49,963 nt of DNA from Candidatus Tiamatella sp. (lineage in GTDB: Archaea; Thermoproteota; Thermoprotei_A; Sulfolobales; Acidilobaceae), in assembly GCA_015522645.1 (NCBI GenBank), contig WALV01000034.1:1-49963 (forward strand), read 5' to 3'. Both the position numbers and the translations under genes were made by a program. Shown here piece by piece: positions 1 through 8,355 of the stretch; position 1 is the first letter of the stretch; every line of letters starts with the position of its first letter. Under the pieces are notes generated by a model, which saw nothing but the letters and a program-made list of their open reading frames with translations, had not been told where the DNA came from and made no database searches.

Positions 1-338
1 CCGTTCTAACCGAGATAGGAGGGGATAAGAAGGTTAACTACGTTAAAGTTGAAAACAAAGTTACAGGAGAAAAGAAGACTTTGAATATTGACGGTGTTTT
101 TATAGAAATAGGATTCGAACCGGACAAGGAATGGGCAACTAGAAACGGGCTGAGTATAGATCAAAATGGCTACATAATAATAGATGACTGGATGAGAACC
201 AATCTCTCCGGCGTATTTGCAGCAGGGGATTGCACTAATAAATGGCCTAATTTTAGACAGGTGGTAACGGCAGCTGCGATGGGCTCAATAGCTGCTTACT
301 CTGCTTATAATTATCTGCAGGAAAACGATCTAATATAA
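1..338 (+). CDS. Thioredoxin-reductase-like flavoprotein, C-terminal fragment
   Basis: The reading frame is open from the left window edge, so only the last ~112 residues are seen. They match the C-terminal FAD-binding half of the thioredoxin reductase/TrxB family: a GVFIEIGFEPD segment, a GYIIIDDWMRTNLSGVFAAG stretch with the conserved GVFAAGD motif that contacts the FAD, and the QVVTAAAMGSIAA helix near the end. The family transfers electrons from NAD(P)H to thioredoxin or a glutaredoxin-like protein in the cytoplasm. The redox CxxC and the NAD(P)-binding motif would lie upstream of the window, so activity and cofactor preference cannot be judged. A ferredoxin- or other NAD(P)H-dependent relative is possible. 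Confidence 0.85.
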   Translation, partial: VLTEIGGDKKVNYVKVENKVTGEKKTLNIDGVFIEIGFEPDKEWATRNGLSIDQNGYIIIDDWMRTNLSGVFAAGDCTNKWPNFRQVVTAAAMGSIAAYSAYNYLQENDLI

Positions 339-427
339 TCTGGTCTATACGGCACAGGCAATACTAGAGTATTATCATGCCGTACAGTTTACAATATTCC
401 TGTTCAAATAATTTCACGGGGATAGTA

Positions 428-925
428 TTGAGCAGATTAGAAGGCAAAGCCATTACTAGCGACGATCTTAAGGTATGGTTGAAAAGGAAGATTATCGAAC
501 TAGAGGAAGATCTACACTATTATAAGGCAATGCTTTCAATACTGGAAGGTAACATGCCCATTTCACCTCCCATGCCTGGGGAGAAGTCCGAAGATCTAAA
601 GATTGGAAAGAAAAGGATAGCTATTATATTCAGGGGAGACGGTTATGTCAGGAGTTCCCCTAGCTTCAAAGCTTTTCTAACCTCCGAGTTGAGGGATTAC
701 ATAAATAATGTTGTTACAGAGATAAAGGCTATGCAAGGCGAGGAATCCACTATCGCCATTGAAATCAGGGAAAACCCCGATGGGTCCTTGAGAGAGATTC
801 GTGTTGAGGGCTTGCAATCTACTGTGGAAGAGCTTCGTATAATTGGCGCTATGAAATATATTCTCCAAACTCTTCATCAACAGTATAAGGCTACGTTGAA
901 AACTAGTCAGAAAGGCTCGGTGTAA
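428..925 (+). CDS. Conserved-looking hypothetical protein
   Basis: I do not recognise this family. An ATG at 377 is in frame, but the first 17 residues from it look non-coding. A TTG at 428 preceded by GGGGATAG gives a more natural start, SRLEGKAITSDDLKVWLKRK, and a 165-residue soluble protein. The N-terminal part is a charged helix (residues ~10-40). The middle has a beta-rich FRGDGYVRSSPSFKAFLTSE region, and the C-terminal half contains an EIRENPDGSLREIRVEGL hairpin followed by a helix. There is no signal peptide or membrane segment. It sits between a thioredoxin-reductase-like gene and DNA ligase, all on the same strand, with a 150-nt gap to the ligase. Function unknown. Confidence 0.7.
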   Translation: MSRLEGKAITSDDLKVWLKRKIIELEEDLHYYKAMLSILEGNMPISPPMPGEKSEDLKIGKKRIAIIFRGDGYVRSSPSFKAFLTSELRDYINNVVTEIKAMQGEESTIAIEIRENPDGSLREIRVEGLQSTVEELRIIGAMKYILQTLHQQYKATLKTSQKGSV

Positions 926-1099
926 CTCTGACCAGGCATTGATACCTTCTTGCCGGTTCTCGTCATCGCCAAATTATTGGTTTAGCAAAGGTGAAAAATA
1001 AGGATGAATGTTTTTCACTGATAATATTCAAATATAGATAAATGTTTATGCTAACATCGTATTCGCTGGTAAACGGTGTTTAGGTTGCCCGAGAATGAC

Positions 1100-2896
1100 A
1101 TGCCTTTCAAATATCTTGTTGAAACCCTTGATAGACTCGAGAAAATTAGTGCTAGAACGCAAATGACAGTCATACTTGTTAACTTGTTCAAGGAAACACC
1201 ACCGGAGATTATTGACAAGGTCGTATATTTAATGCAAGGTAAGCTTGGTCCCGATTGGAAGGATATACCTAACTTTGGTGTCTCGGAGAAGTTCTTAGTT
1301 AAAGCTGTTTCATTAGCCTATAAGAAGCCTGAGAAAGAGATCGACGCGCTTTACAAACAATTGGGTGATCTAGGCATAGTGGCGGAGACTTTGACTAGTA
1401 ATGCAGGGGGATCTCAAGTTGCCGGGCTTATGTCATGGATTGGCCAACAAGAGAAGAGGGAACTAACAGTCATAGAAGTATATAACACGCTTTACCGAGT
1501 AGCATTAGCACAAGGTGAAGGTAGCAGGGATATTAAGATACGATTAATATCTGGATTACTCTCGGAAGCCGAGCCATTGGAGGCTAGATACATTATCAGA
1601 ATTATTGAGGGAAGGCTTAGGTTGGGTGTCGGCGATGCCACCGTTCTTGACGCATTGGCTATAGCTTTTGGTGAAGGAGTACAGGATAGACCTGTTGTAG
1701 AAAGGGCATACAATCTCAGAGCAGACTTAGGCCATATAGCAAAGATATGTGCATCTCAGGGAGTTAAGGTTCTGAGTGATGTGAAACCGGAGGTGGGAAT
1801 ACCTATCCGACCAATGCTAGCTGAAAGGCTTAATGATCCTGTTGAAATATTGAGAAAGATAGGTGGAGATGGACTTGTAGAATATAAGTATGATGGTGAG
1901 AGAGGTCAGATTCATAAGAAGGGCAGTGAGGTCTATATCTACTCAAGAAGACTAGAGAACATAACCCATATGTATCCGGATGTGCGAGAGCTTGCTCAGA
2001 AATTCATTAAAGCACGTGAGGCTATAGTTGAAGGAGAGATAGTTGCTATAGACCCAGAAACAATGGAGCTGCGTCCATTCCAGGAACTTATGAGGAGGAA
2101 AAGAAAGCATGACATACACATAGCCATGAAAGAAGTGCCTGTAGCAGTGTTTCTTTTCGATTTATTGTACGTGGATGGGGAGGATCTCACAGTCAAGACT
2201 CTACCCGAGCGTAGGAAAGTGTTGGAGTCTATTGTCGAAAATGATCAGAACTGGACTATAGCTACTTATATTAGAACAAGTGATCCAGACAAGTTTATGA
2301 ATTTCTTCATGAAAGCCGTTTCAGAAGGAGCAGAGGGTGTTATGGCTAAAGCTGTACACGGGAATTCTCTATATAGGGCAGGAGCAAGAGGCTGGCTTTG
2401 GATAAAGTTCAAGAGAGATTATAAGAGCGAAATGATCGATACAGTCGACTTAGTTGCCGTGGGAGGATTTTATGGTAGAGGTAGGAGAGGAGGTAAAATA
2501 GGCACTCTCCTAATGGCAGCATATGACCCTGAGACTGATTCTTTTAAGACCGTATGTAAGGTTGGTAGCGGGTTTACAGATGAGGATCTAGATAAGATGT
2601 ATAGTCTCTTTGAACCCTATATAATACAGCACAAGCATCCTAGAGTGGACTCTATTATGAAGCCAGATCTATGGTTCGTCCCTGCTAAAGTGGCTGAAAT
2701 AATTGGAGCAGAGCTTACTTTATCACCTCTCCATACATGTTGCTGGAATAAGATCAGATCTGGTGCTGGTATCTCCATCAGGTTTCCGAGGTTTATTAGA
2801 TGGAGAGATGACAAGGCTCCGGAAGACGCTACAACTATGACTGAATTAGTGGAAATGTATACTAGGCAGTTGAAGAAGCTTGAAGAGGCAAAGTAG
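1100..2896 (+). CDS. lig: ATP-dependent DNA ligase
   Basis: Seals nicks in replication and repair by the three-step adenylation mechanism. The protein (~598 residues) has the archaeal/eukaryotic Lig1 order: N-terminal DNA-binding domain (~1-220), nucleotidyltransferase domain with motif I EYKYDGERGQIH, whose lysine (codon 1886-1888) is adenylated, motif III (VFLFDLLYVDGEDL), motif IV (EGVMAKAVHGNSLYRAGARG), motif V (WIKFKRDY), and the C-terminal OB fold. An in-frame GTG at 1076 would add eight residues (FRLPEND); I prefer the ATG because MPFKYLVETLDRLEKI is the usual crenarchaeal beginning. The length is normal for the family. The 3' end overlaps the next gene by 17 nt, which suggests translational coupling. 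Confidence 0.97.
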   Translation: MPFKYLVETLDRLEKISARTQMTVILVNLFKETPPEIIDKVVYLMQGKLGPDWKDIPNFGVSEKFLVKAVSLAYKKPEKEIDALYKQLGDLGIVAETLTSNAGGSQVAGLMSWIGQQEKRELTVIEVYNTLYRVALAQGEGSRDIKIRLISGLLSEAEPLEARYIIRIIEGRLRLGVGDATVLDALAIAFGEGVQDRPVVERAYNLRADLGHIAKICASQGVKVLSDVKPEVGIPIRPMLAERLNDPVEILRKIGGDGLVEYKYDGERGQIHKKGSEVYIYSRRLENITHMYPDVRELAQKFIKAREAIVEGEIVAIDPETMELRPFQELMRRKRKHDIHIAMKEVPVAVFLFDLLYVDGEDLTVKTLPERRKVLESIVENDQNWTIATYIRTSDPDKFMNFFMKAVSEGAEGVMAKAVHGNSLYRAGARGWLWIKFKRDYKSEMIDTVDLVAVGGFYGRGRRGGKIGTLLMAAYDPETDSFKTVCKVGSGFTDEDLDKMYSLFEPYIIQHKHPRVDSIMKPDLWFVPAKVAEIIGAELTLSPLHTCCWNKIRSGAGISIRFPRFIRWRDDKAPEDATTMTELVEMYTRQLKKLEEAK

Positions 2897-3221
2897 AAGA
2901 AGGAATTATAATAGGGACTTAATTATCCAGCGGATGAGGATACTCTATGACTTAGCTGTGGAGGACGCTAGAAAAGGGGACTTCGAACATGCCCGAATGC
3001 TTACACGCCTCATAAAAAGGCTATCAATGAGGAATAGAGTTCGTATACCCTTAGATGTCAAGAGAGGCATATGTGAGAATTGCGATGTCCCATTGATCCC
3101 GGGTTTGACTAGTAGGATAAGATTGGTGAACGATGGAAGGTCATCTAGGATTGTTGTAACTTGCCTTGTATGCGGCTGGATGCACAGGTATCCCTATAAA
3201 CCCTCTAGGGCAACAAGCTGA
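2880..3221 (+). CDS. rnp4: Ribonuclease P protein component 4 (Rpr2/Rpp21 family)
   Basis: A 113-residue basic protein that belongs to the RNase P holoenzyme, which trims the 5' leader of pre-tRNA. The N-terminal half is helical and Arg-rich (residues ~5-50). The C-terminal half holds a zinc ribbon with paired cysteines, CENCDVPLIPG and VVTCLVCGWMHRYPY, as in the Rpr2/Rpp21/SNM1 family. The start is TTG inside the end of the ligase gene. It opens the conserved archaeal cluster that continues through FtsY. Confidence 0.93.
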   Translation: MKRQSRRRNYNRDLIIQRMRILYDLAVEDARKGDFEHARMLTRLIKRLSMRNRVRIPLDVKRGICENCDVPLIPGLTSRIRLVNDGRSSRIVVTCLVCGWMHRYPYKPSRATS

Positions 3222-3235
3222 GGAGGGTGTGGATT

Positions 3236-3502
3236 ATGGATAAAGAAAAGCTACACCAGATGGGAGTCGATATGATAATAGGGAAAAGAGGCCTAGATAA
3301 GGGGGTAGTCGAGGAAGTTAAGAGACGTTTAAAGAGGAAGAGGTATATTAAAGTCAAGATGCTCAGATCTACACTGATAGCGGAAGACTCTGATAGGAAG
3401 TCAGTTGCAGAGGAATTGGCTTTTAAAGCTGATGCAGAGCTTATAGATGTAAAGGGAAGAACTGTTATTCTAAAAAGGAAAGCTAACTTTAATAAGCGGT
3501 AA
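3236..3502 (+). CDS. YhbY/CRM-domain RNA-binding protein
   Basis: An 88-residue protein with a single CRM (CRS1-YhbY) domain. The GKRGLDKGVVEEVKRRLKRK segment carries the GxxG-type RNA-binding loop and a basic helix, followed by YIKVKMLRS and a C-terminal beta strand, DVKGRTVILKRK. Bacterial YhbY binds pre-50S ribosomes, so a ribosome-assembly role is plausible here by family and by its place between RNase P component 4 and S19e. The ATG was chosen because GGAGG lies 9 nt upstream; an in-frame GTG three codons earlier overlaps that site. Confidence 0.88.
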   Translation: MDKEKLHQMGVDMIIGKRGLDKGVVEEVKRRLKRKRYIKVKMLRSTLIAEDSDRKSVAEELAFKADAELIDVKGRTVILKRKANFNKR

Positions 3503-3544
3503 TTGATGTATTGGGAAATCAAGAAAGCGATGGGTGGTATAAAG

Positions 3545-4006
3545 ATGGTTAACGCGTTGGAGGTACCAGCTGATGAGCTTATAAAAAGAGTTGCCCTGAA
3601 ACTGAAGAGAATGAATGAAATAACGCCATTGACATGGTCATATTTCGTGAAAACTGGAGTGCATAAGGAGGCTCCTCCTACTGATACAGACTGGTGGTAT
3701 ATAAGAGCTGCATCCATTATGAGGAGGCTGTATAAAGCTAAAACACCTGTTGGAATCGAGAGGCTGAGGACAATTTATGGTGGAAGAGCCAGTCTAGGCT
3801 CGAAGCCGGAGCACTTCAGGAAATCGGGAGGCGCTGTAATAAGGAATATTCTTCAGCAGCTACAGAAGGCCGGTCTCGTCCAAATAGTACCCAGGAAAGG
3901 ACGTGTGCTGACGGCTTCAGGAGTCAGCTTACTGGATAACGTTGCACATGAGATCCTTAAGGAGCTAGCAGAAAAAAAGCTTGAACTTAAGCCTTATCTA
4001 GAGTAA
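3545..4006 (+). CDS. rps19e: 30S ribosomal protein S19e
   Basis: A 153-residue component of the small subunit, needed in archaea and eukaryotes for late 30S/40S maturation. Diagnostic stretches are NEITPLTWSYFVKTGVHKE, DTDWWYIRAASIMRRLY, GIERLRTIYGGRASLGSKP and SGGAVIRNILQQLQKAGL. The ATG follows a GGGTGG site. A longer frame from TTG at 3503 would add 14 residues (MYWEIKKAMGGIK) not typical of the family. It belongs to the conserved translation cluster. Confidence 0.97.
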   Translation: MVNALEVPADELIKRVALKLKRMNEITPLTWSYFVKTGVHKEAPPTDTDWWYIRAASIMRRLYKAKTPVGIERLRTIYGGRASLGSKPEHFRKSGGAVIRNILQQLQKAGLVQIVPRKGRVLTASGVSLLDNVAHEILKELAEKKLELKPYLE

Positions 4007-4053
4007 CTCTTTCATTCTATTATTATCAATACCAGCACTAGTCTGCCTTAATG

Positions 4054-4063
4054 TTATATTTAA
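4054..4063 (+). promoter_or_regulatory. Probable TATA box for the PDCD5-family gene
   Basis: TTATATTTAA lies 48 nt upstream of the preferred ATG at 4111, in the gap after the S19e gene. Its position suggests a separate promoter within the ribosomal cluster, with a start near 4085. Inferred from sequence only. Confidence 0.45.
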
Positions 4064-4110
4064 CTAGTTTAAATTACCATTTTAGTATGTTAGAGATGGG
4101 GTGTAAAACC

Positions 4111-4452
4111 ATGTCTGCGGACGACTATGATGATGAAGAATTAGCAGAAATAAGAAGGAGAAGGCTGGAGCAATATAGGGAGGAAGCGAAGAGAAGGGAA
4201 CTTCAAAAACAACTAGAAGCACAGAAACAAGCGCTCCTACGGAAACTCCTCACTGAAAAGGCTAGAGAAAGGTTGAATAATGTTAAGCTAGTTAAACCGG
4301 ATTTAGCATCTCTTGTAGAAGAGCAACTCATTGCATTAGCTCAGACAGGTAGAGTTGCTGTGCCTATAGGAGAAGATACTGTAAAGAACATTCTAGCAGA
4401 ACTTTACTCTAGGACTCACAGGGAGCCTAAAATTAGATTTAAGAGAAAATAG
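4111..4452 (+). CDS. PDCD5-family DNA-binding protein
   Basis: A 113-residue protein of the PDCD5/TFAR19 family, a helical-bundle protein found in all archaea and in eukaryotes, reported to bind nucleic acid. Features: an acidic N-terminus ([20 protein letters not shown]), a long charged helix rich in Glu, Arg and Gln (residues 10-45), the core [20 protein letters not shown], and the basic end [10 protein letters not shown]. The start follows GGGGTG. A longer frame from 4051 includes upstream promoter-like sequence and is unlikely. It sits between S19e and L39e, as in many archaea. Confidence 0.94.
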   Translation: MSADDYDDEELAEIRRRRLEQYREEAKRRELQKQLEAQKQALLRKLLTEKARERLNNVKLVKPDLASLVEEQLIALAQTGRVAVPIGEDTVKNILAELYSRTHREPKIRFKRK

Positions 4453-4498
4453 TTTTTATTACCTGTTAAGGCTAAACAGGCTTAGTATGGTGTCCTGG

Positions 4499-4654
4499 AT
4501 GGCGAGGAATAAGCATGTTGCAAGGAAGCTAAGATTGGCCCATGCCAATAAGTCAAGTAACCCTATACCTGTATGGGTTGTAGTTAAGACATTACGTAAG
4601 GTAAGATTCAACTATAAAATGAGGAACTGGAGGAGGCAGAAACTAAAAGTCTAA
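4499..4654 (+). CDS. rpl39e: 50S ribosomal protein L39e
   Basis: A 51-residue, very basic protein lining the peptide exit tunnel of the large subunit. The sequence begins [20 protein letters not shown], continues [16 protein letters not shown] and ends [10 protein letters not shown], matching L39e along its full length (typical family size ~50). The gene is shorter than common gene-calling cut-offs and easy to miss. A second in-frame ATG at 4487 would add MVSW. With a TTTTTATTA element about 30 nt upstream of 4487, a leaderless transcript starting there is possible, so the exact start is open. L31e follows after 11 nt. Confidence 0.95.
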   Translation: MARNKHVARKLRLAHANKSSNPIPVWVVVKTLRKVRFNYKMRNWRRQKLKV

Positions 4655-4665
4655 GGTGAAAGCTA

Positions 4666-4965
4666 ATGGCGGATGAAAAGTCAACTATAGTGCTAGAGAG
4701 AGAATATACTGTATCCCTAGGCCCCCTATATTACGGGAAGAGGACAAACAGAGCTGCTAGAGCTGCGAGAAGGCTCGGCATGTATGTAAGAAGGCACACT
4801 AAGGCTGATAGGGTAGTTATAACTAATGATGTAAATAACTATATTTGGAGCAGGGGAATAGAAAAGCCTCCAAGATACATAAGGATTCTAGTAAGAGTTT
4901 TCGAGGAAGGAGAAGAGGAGGAGAAGGAGAAAGTCGCAGTTGTTTTCATGTCACATTCTAAATAA
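4666..4965 (+). CDS. rpl31e: 50S ribosomal protein L31e
   Basis: A 99-residue large-subunit protein. The core REYTVSLGPLYYGKRTNRAA, the LGMYVRRHTKADRVVITNDV stretch and IWSRGIEKPPRYIRILVRVF are family signatures. The end is unusually acidic for a ribosomal protein (EEGEEEEKEKVAVVF). Translation probably starts at the ATG preceded by AAGGTGA. It is co-directional with L39e and likely on one transcript with it. Confidence 0.97.
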   Translation: MADEKSTIVLEREYTVSLGPLYYGKRTNRAARAARRLGMYVRRHTKADRVVITNDVNNYIWSRGIEKPPRYIRILVRVFEEGEEEEKEKVAVVFMSHSK

Positions 4966-5009
4966 ACGTGCTTTACATGTTTAAGCCCGGGCCTCCTTTA
5001 ATGATATTA

Positions 5010-5020
5010 CTATTTATAAC
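5010..5020 (+). promoter_or_regulatory. Probable TATA box for the aIF6 gene
   Basis: ACTATTTATAA lies about 40 nt before the aIF6 ATG in the 93-nt gap after L31e. It may give the aIF6-L18a-prefoldin group its own promoter. Confidence 0.45.
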
Positions 5021-5058
5021 GATAATGCATTAAACAATTCTCAAGGGTTGACGGAATA

Positions 5059-5745
5059 ATGAATGATAGTTTTAGAGTCGAGTACTTCGACTATAGGGGA
5101 AACCCTAATGTTGGTGTATATATCGTAGCTAACAATAAATTGGCTTTGATCCCCATGGATTTAAACCCTAAAGATGTAGAGATCATACAAGGCGTCTTGG
5201 GGGTAGATGTTTTTCACTTAAAAATCTCGGATACTAGTCTTCTAGGTGTTCTAGTAGCATTGAATGACAATGGCATAATTGTACCGCGCACATCAAGTGA
5301 CCCTGAAATACGTAAGCTCAAAAACATAGTAAGAACCGTGGGTTTAGAGCTAGGAGTTTTACCGTCGAGAAATAATGCTATTGGAAACATGATATTAACC
5401 AATAATAAGGCAGCTTTAGTTTACCCGGAACTCGATGATAACTCGTTGAAAATTATAAGCGATGTTCTCGACGTTGAGGTGACTAAAAAATCAATAATAG
5501 GAATACCCACAGTTGGTTCTCTCGGAGTTATAACTGATAGGGGGGGAATCGTTCATAGGGACGTCACGGACGATGAGTTAGACTGGTTATCGGATTATTT
5601 TAAGGTGGATATAATGACCGGCACTATTAACTTCGGGGTTTCATTTATAAAGACGGGCTTGGTAGCTAATAGCAAAGGAGGACTAGTAGGCTCGGAAACA
5701 ACGGGCCCTGAGTTGGTTAGAATACAGATGGCTTTGGGTGGTTGA
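5059..5745 (+). CDS. eif6: Translation initiation factor 6 (aIF6)
   Basis: A 228-residue anti-association factor that binds the 50S subunit and keeps it from joining 30S prematurely. The fold is a five-fold pseudo-repeat, and the repeats are visible as VGVYIVANNKLALIPMDLN, ALNDNGIIVPRTSSDPE, MILTNNKAALVYPEL, VITDRGGIVHRDVTDDE and LVANSKGGLVGSETTGPEL. The length is normal. The following gene starts 2 nt past this stop, so L18a/LX is translationally coupled, the usual archaeal arrangement. Confidence 0.97.
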   Translation: MNDSFRVEYFDYRGNPNVGVYIVANNKLALIPMDLNPKDVEIIQGVLGVDVFHLKISDTSLLGVLVALNDNGIIVPRTSSDPEIRKLKNIVRTVGLELGVLPSRNNAIGNMILTNNKAALVYPELDDNSLKIISDVLDVEVTKKSIIGIPTVGSLGVITDRGGIVHRDVTDDELDWLSDYFKVDIMTGTINFGVSFIKTGLVANSKGGLVGSETTGPELVRIQMALGG

Positions 5746-5746
5746 T

Positions 5747-6010
5747 ATGAGTTATGTGAAAGTGTTTAGAATTAAGGGAAAAATGCTCTTGTCGCATGAT
5801 AAGTTCCCTGAGTGGAAAGATTTCACTGTCGAGATAAGAGCTTTAAACTCGAAAGACGCGGTTGAGAAACTGTACTCGGACCTAGGAAGCCGGCATAAAC
5901 TGAAAAGACGTCATATTAAGATTGAGGAAACTAGGGAAATCCCGCTTGAAGAGGCAGGGTCTACCTATGTTCTCAATATAGCAAATCTTGAGGGTTGGGA
6001 TGAGTCGTGA
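5747..6010 (+). CDS. rpl18a: 50S ribosomal protein L18Ae (LX)
   Basis: An 87-residue protein of the archaeal LX/L18Ae/L20A family. It begins MSYVKVFRIKGKMLLSHDKF, continues WKDFTVEIRALNSKDAVEKL and has the basic DLGSRHKLKRRHIKI segment. GGTGG upstream supports the ATG; an in-frame GTG three codons earlier is inside that site. It overlaps the prefoldin gene by 4 nt (GTGA). Confidence 0.95.
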   Translation: MSYVKVFRIKGKMLLSHDKFPEWKDFTVEIRALNSKDAVEKLYSDLGSRHKLKRRHIKIEETREIPLEEAGSTYVLNIANLEGWDES

Positions 6011-6459
6011 GTGAACAAGATAATAGGCTCGGAGAACTATACCAGAGTATACAGTATCTAGACCAGCTTATAACACAGCTCCAAACAAACCTAGAAGCGA
6101 TTTCAAGGGAAATACTAATAATCAAACAGTCAAAGGACAGTATAGACGCTATCGCGAAAAACTCGGAGAACGTTCTTATTCCCATAGATGCTAAATCGTA
6201 TTCTCTAGTTAAAGCTGAAAAATTGGATAACAGTAAAATTCTTGTCAGAGTTTCATCAAAGCATTATGCACCATTATCACCGTCTGAGGCGATTACTGTT
6301 CTTGACGAAGAGGAGAAAAGACTGCTAAAAGCGTCAGATGAAATCAAGCAGAAGATAAGTGAGCTAGTAGCGGAAAGGAACAGGCTCCAATCAAATCTAT
6401 CAGGTATATTACAGCAGTCACAGCAGACTCCGGCGGCTCAGGAAGCTACTAAAATCTAG
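6007..6459 (+). CDS. pfdA: Prefoldin subunit alpha
   Basis: A 150-residue subunit of the hexameric chaperone (two alpha, four beta) that hands unfolded proteins to the thermosome. Two long coiled coils flank a beta hairpin region: helix 1 at ~8-50 (LYQSIQYLDQLITQLQTNLE), the central NVLIPIDAKSYSLVKAEKL and ILVRVSSKHYAPLSPSEAI strands, and helix 2 at ~97-140. It starts with GTG overlapping the L18a stop. Its location before ftsY is the standard archaeal order. Confidence 0.95.
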   Translation: MSEQDNRLGELYQSIQYLDQLITQLQTNLEAISREILIIKQSKDSIDAIAKNSENVLIPIDAKSYSLVKAEKLDNSKILVRVSSKHYAPLSPSEAITVLDEEEKRLLKASDEIKQKISELVAERNRLQSNLSGILQQSQQTPAAQEATKI

Positions 6460-6515
6460 AGAGAAAATGGTATAAAACAGGCATACTGATAATGTAATAT
6501 CTGACTATTTTCTTC

Positions 6516-6525
6516 GTTTTATATA
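6516..6525 (+). promoter_or_regulatory. Probable TATA box for ftsY
   Basis: GTTTTATATA lies about 35 nt before the TTG start of ftsY in the 98-nt gap after pfdA. A GGTGA ribosome-binding site follows 5 nt before the TTG. Confidence 0.5.
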
Positions 6526-6557
6526 TTCTATAGCCTTGTGTTTAACGGGTGATTTAA

Positions 6558-7487
6558 TTGTTCAGTAAGCTCCGCTCTGTTCTCAAAAAAGGAGTTGATA
6601 CGTTTAGTGAGAAGGTTGCGAAAAAAATTGCATACAAAGAGTTGTCGGAAGAAGACTTCGAAGGAATTGAGGACAATCTTATACTAGAGTTAGCTCAAAG
6701 TGATGTGGCATATGACGTTGCAGTGGAAATAGTAGAAAACGTTAAGAAGAGGCTTTTGGGTATTAAGGTGAAACGTGGAACCGATATTAGGGCATTTGTT
6801 GAGGAAAGCTTCAGAGAAGCAATTCTAGATATCCTTTCAAAGCCGACGCAGGTAGATATTCTCGAGGAAATAGAGACAAGGTGTAAACGAAAATTGCTAA
6901 CTAAGATAATGTTCTTGGGTGTTAATGGTGTTGGGAAAACCACAACTATTGCAAAAATGGCGTATTTACTAAAGAAGAAGGGAATAACTCCTGTTATAGG
7001 AGCTACTGATACTTTTAGAGCGGGAGCTCAGGAGCAGCTAAAACTTCACATGGAAAAACTAGGGCTTCCGTTCATAGGAGGCAGGTATGGTGCAGATCCA
7101 GCATCAGTAGGGTACGATGCTATGAAGTATGCTGAAGCTAGAGGTTACTGTGTTGTTTTGATTGATACGGCGGGAAGACTTCACGTCGACCGTGATCTTA
7201 TGGAGGAATTAAAGAAGGTGTCTAGAGTCACCAAGCCAGATTACAAGATACTAGTTATAGATTCCCTCACAGGGAATGATGCTTTGGACCAGGTTAAGTT
7301 TTTCGACGATGCAGTCTCTATAGATGGTATAATACTAACAAAAATGGATGCAGACGTAAAGGGAGGTACGGCTGTTTCAGTTATTGCTATGTCAGGTAAA
7401 CCAGTTATATTCATAGGAACGGGCCAGAAATATGAGGATTTGGAACCATTCGACCCTGAGGATCTCGTTGGGAAAATTTTCTCCTAA
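6558..7487 (+). CDS. ftsY: Signal recognition particle receptor FtsY
   Basis: The 309-residue membrane-associated SRP-GTPase that receives ribosome-nascent-chain complexes from SRP54. The N-terminal helical domain (~1-95) is followed by the NG domain: P-loop LGVNGVGKTTTIAKMA, the insertion-box motif ATDTFRAGAQEQL, G3 DTAGRLH, G4 TKMDADVKGG and the closing GTGQKYEDLEPFDPEDLVG. It lacks the long acidic A domain of bacteria, as is usual in archaea. The start is TTG with GGTGA 5 nt before it. It ends the information cluster; the next genes point the other way. Confidence 0.97.
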   Translation: MFSKLRSVLKKGVDTFSEKVAKKIAYKELSEEDFEGIEDNLILELAQSDVAYDVAVEIVENVKKRLLGIKVKRGTDIRAFVEESFREAILDILSKPTQVDILEEIETRCKRKLLTKIMFLGVNGVGKTTTIAKMAYLLKKKGITPVIGATDTFRAGAQEQLKLHMEKLGLPFIGGRYGADPASVGYDAMKYAEARGYCVVLIDTAGRLHVDRDLMEELKKVSRVTKPDYKILVIDSLTGNDALDQVKFFDDAVSIDGIILTKMDADVKGGTAVSVIAMSGKPVIFIGTGQKYEDLEPFDPEDLVGKIFS

Positions 7488-7498
7488 AAAGGCACAAT

Positions 7499-8350
7499 TT
7501 ATTCTAGAAGCTTACTAATTATGTCTCTGGCTGAGACTATTCTGACCAACTTACCATTATCATCTACTACGGGATAGATCTCCGATCTAGTTTGAACCAT
7601 CCATCCTATGACCCGTTTCAAATCCTCGTTTTCGTGCACTTCAATGAAGTTCCTCGACATTACTTCTTCGGCGGTAATGAAGAACGCCATACTGCTAAAG
7701 ACAGTCTTGTTCCTATACTTGGCACCTTTTTTGCAGGGAGATGCTAGTAACTCTCTAGCGAGATTATGCCTGCAGATAATACCGGTAGGCTTATCATCGC
7801 TATCAACGACGATAATAGCGTTATGGTTGCTTGCACGAATATTAGCAGCTACATAATAAATGCTGTGATCCTTGTTACATGTGATAACGTTGGATGACGC
7901 CATCGTTCTAACCTTTAAGCTAGCGTCTATTTTCGATTGTATAGACATTAAGAGATCCCATAATGTTATTCTCCCTATCAGTTTCCCATGATAGTCAACC
8001 ACGGGCAACTCGTCTAGGTACGAGTTACTAACAATTTGGCTTGCAGCAGTCTTCAGCGTTTGACGTGTTCTCACTATTCTCTCATCGTTCTCTGTATACG
8101 ATTCCATAATGTCTTCGATTTTCACGTCCGTGAGTGGTTTCTGATATAGCTTCCTGTCTATGAATTTATCCCCTACGAGATCAGTGTTTATGAACCCTTC
8201 AAGCCTCCCCTCGTCTAAGACATATATCGTTTTCAGCTGGGTTCTCTCTACGAGATCCAATGCTGTTATGAAACTTGTTTTCATAGGAACCGTGAGAACG
8301 TCTCTTCTGTAAAAACGTGCTATTCTATCATGTAGGTGAATCTTTGGCAT
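7499..8350 (-). CDS. CBS-domain protein (third of three)
   Basis: A 283-residue soluble protein built from four CBS repeats and nothing else that I can see. Repeat hallmarks include YVLDEGRLEGFINTDLVGDK, LPVVDYHGKLIGRITLWDLL, IIVVDSDDKPTGIICRHNLA and YPVVDDNGKLVRIVSARDII. CBS pairs bind adenosyl ligands such as AMP, ATP or SAM and usually regulate another protein. Here there is no attached catalytic domain, so the target is unknown. The ATG was chosen because GGTGA from the upstream gene's end is 5 nt away; an in-frame GTG three codons earlier overlaps that site. It is the last gene of a leftward run of three CBS proteins and converges on ftsY with an 11-nt gap. Confidence 0.9.
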   Translation of the reverse strand: MPKIHLHDRIARFYRRDVLTVPMKTSFITALDLVERTQLKTIYVLDEGRLEGFINTDLVGDKFIDRKLYQKPLTDVKIEDIMESYTENDERIVRTRQTLKTAASQIVSNSYLDELPVVDYHGKLIGRITLWDLLMSIQSKIDASLKVRTMASSNVITCNKDHSIYYVAANIRASNHNAIIVVDSDDKPTGIICRHNLARELLASPCKKGAKYRNKTVFSSMAFFITAEEVMSRNFIEVHENEDLKRVIGWMVQTRSEIYPVVDDNGKLVRIVSARDIISKLLE

Positions 8351-8355
8351 GAAAT

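Noticed and set aside
925-1075. A possible C/D-box-like guide RNA in the gap before DNA ligase (GGATGAATG ... CTGA)
   Set aside because: The boxes do not fit the RTGATGA/CTGA consensus and spacing, so no RNA gene was called.
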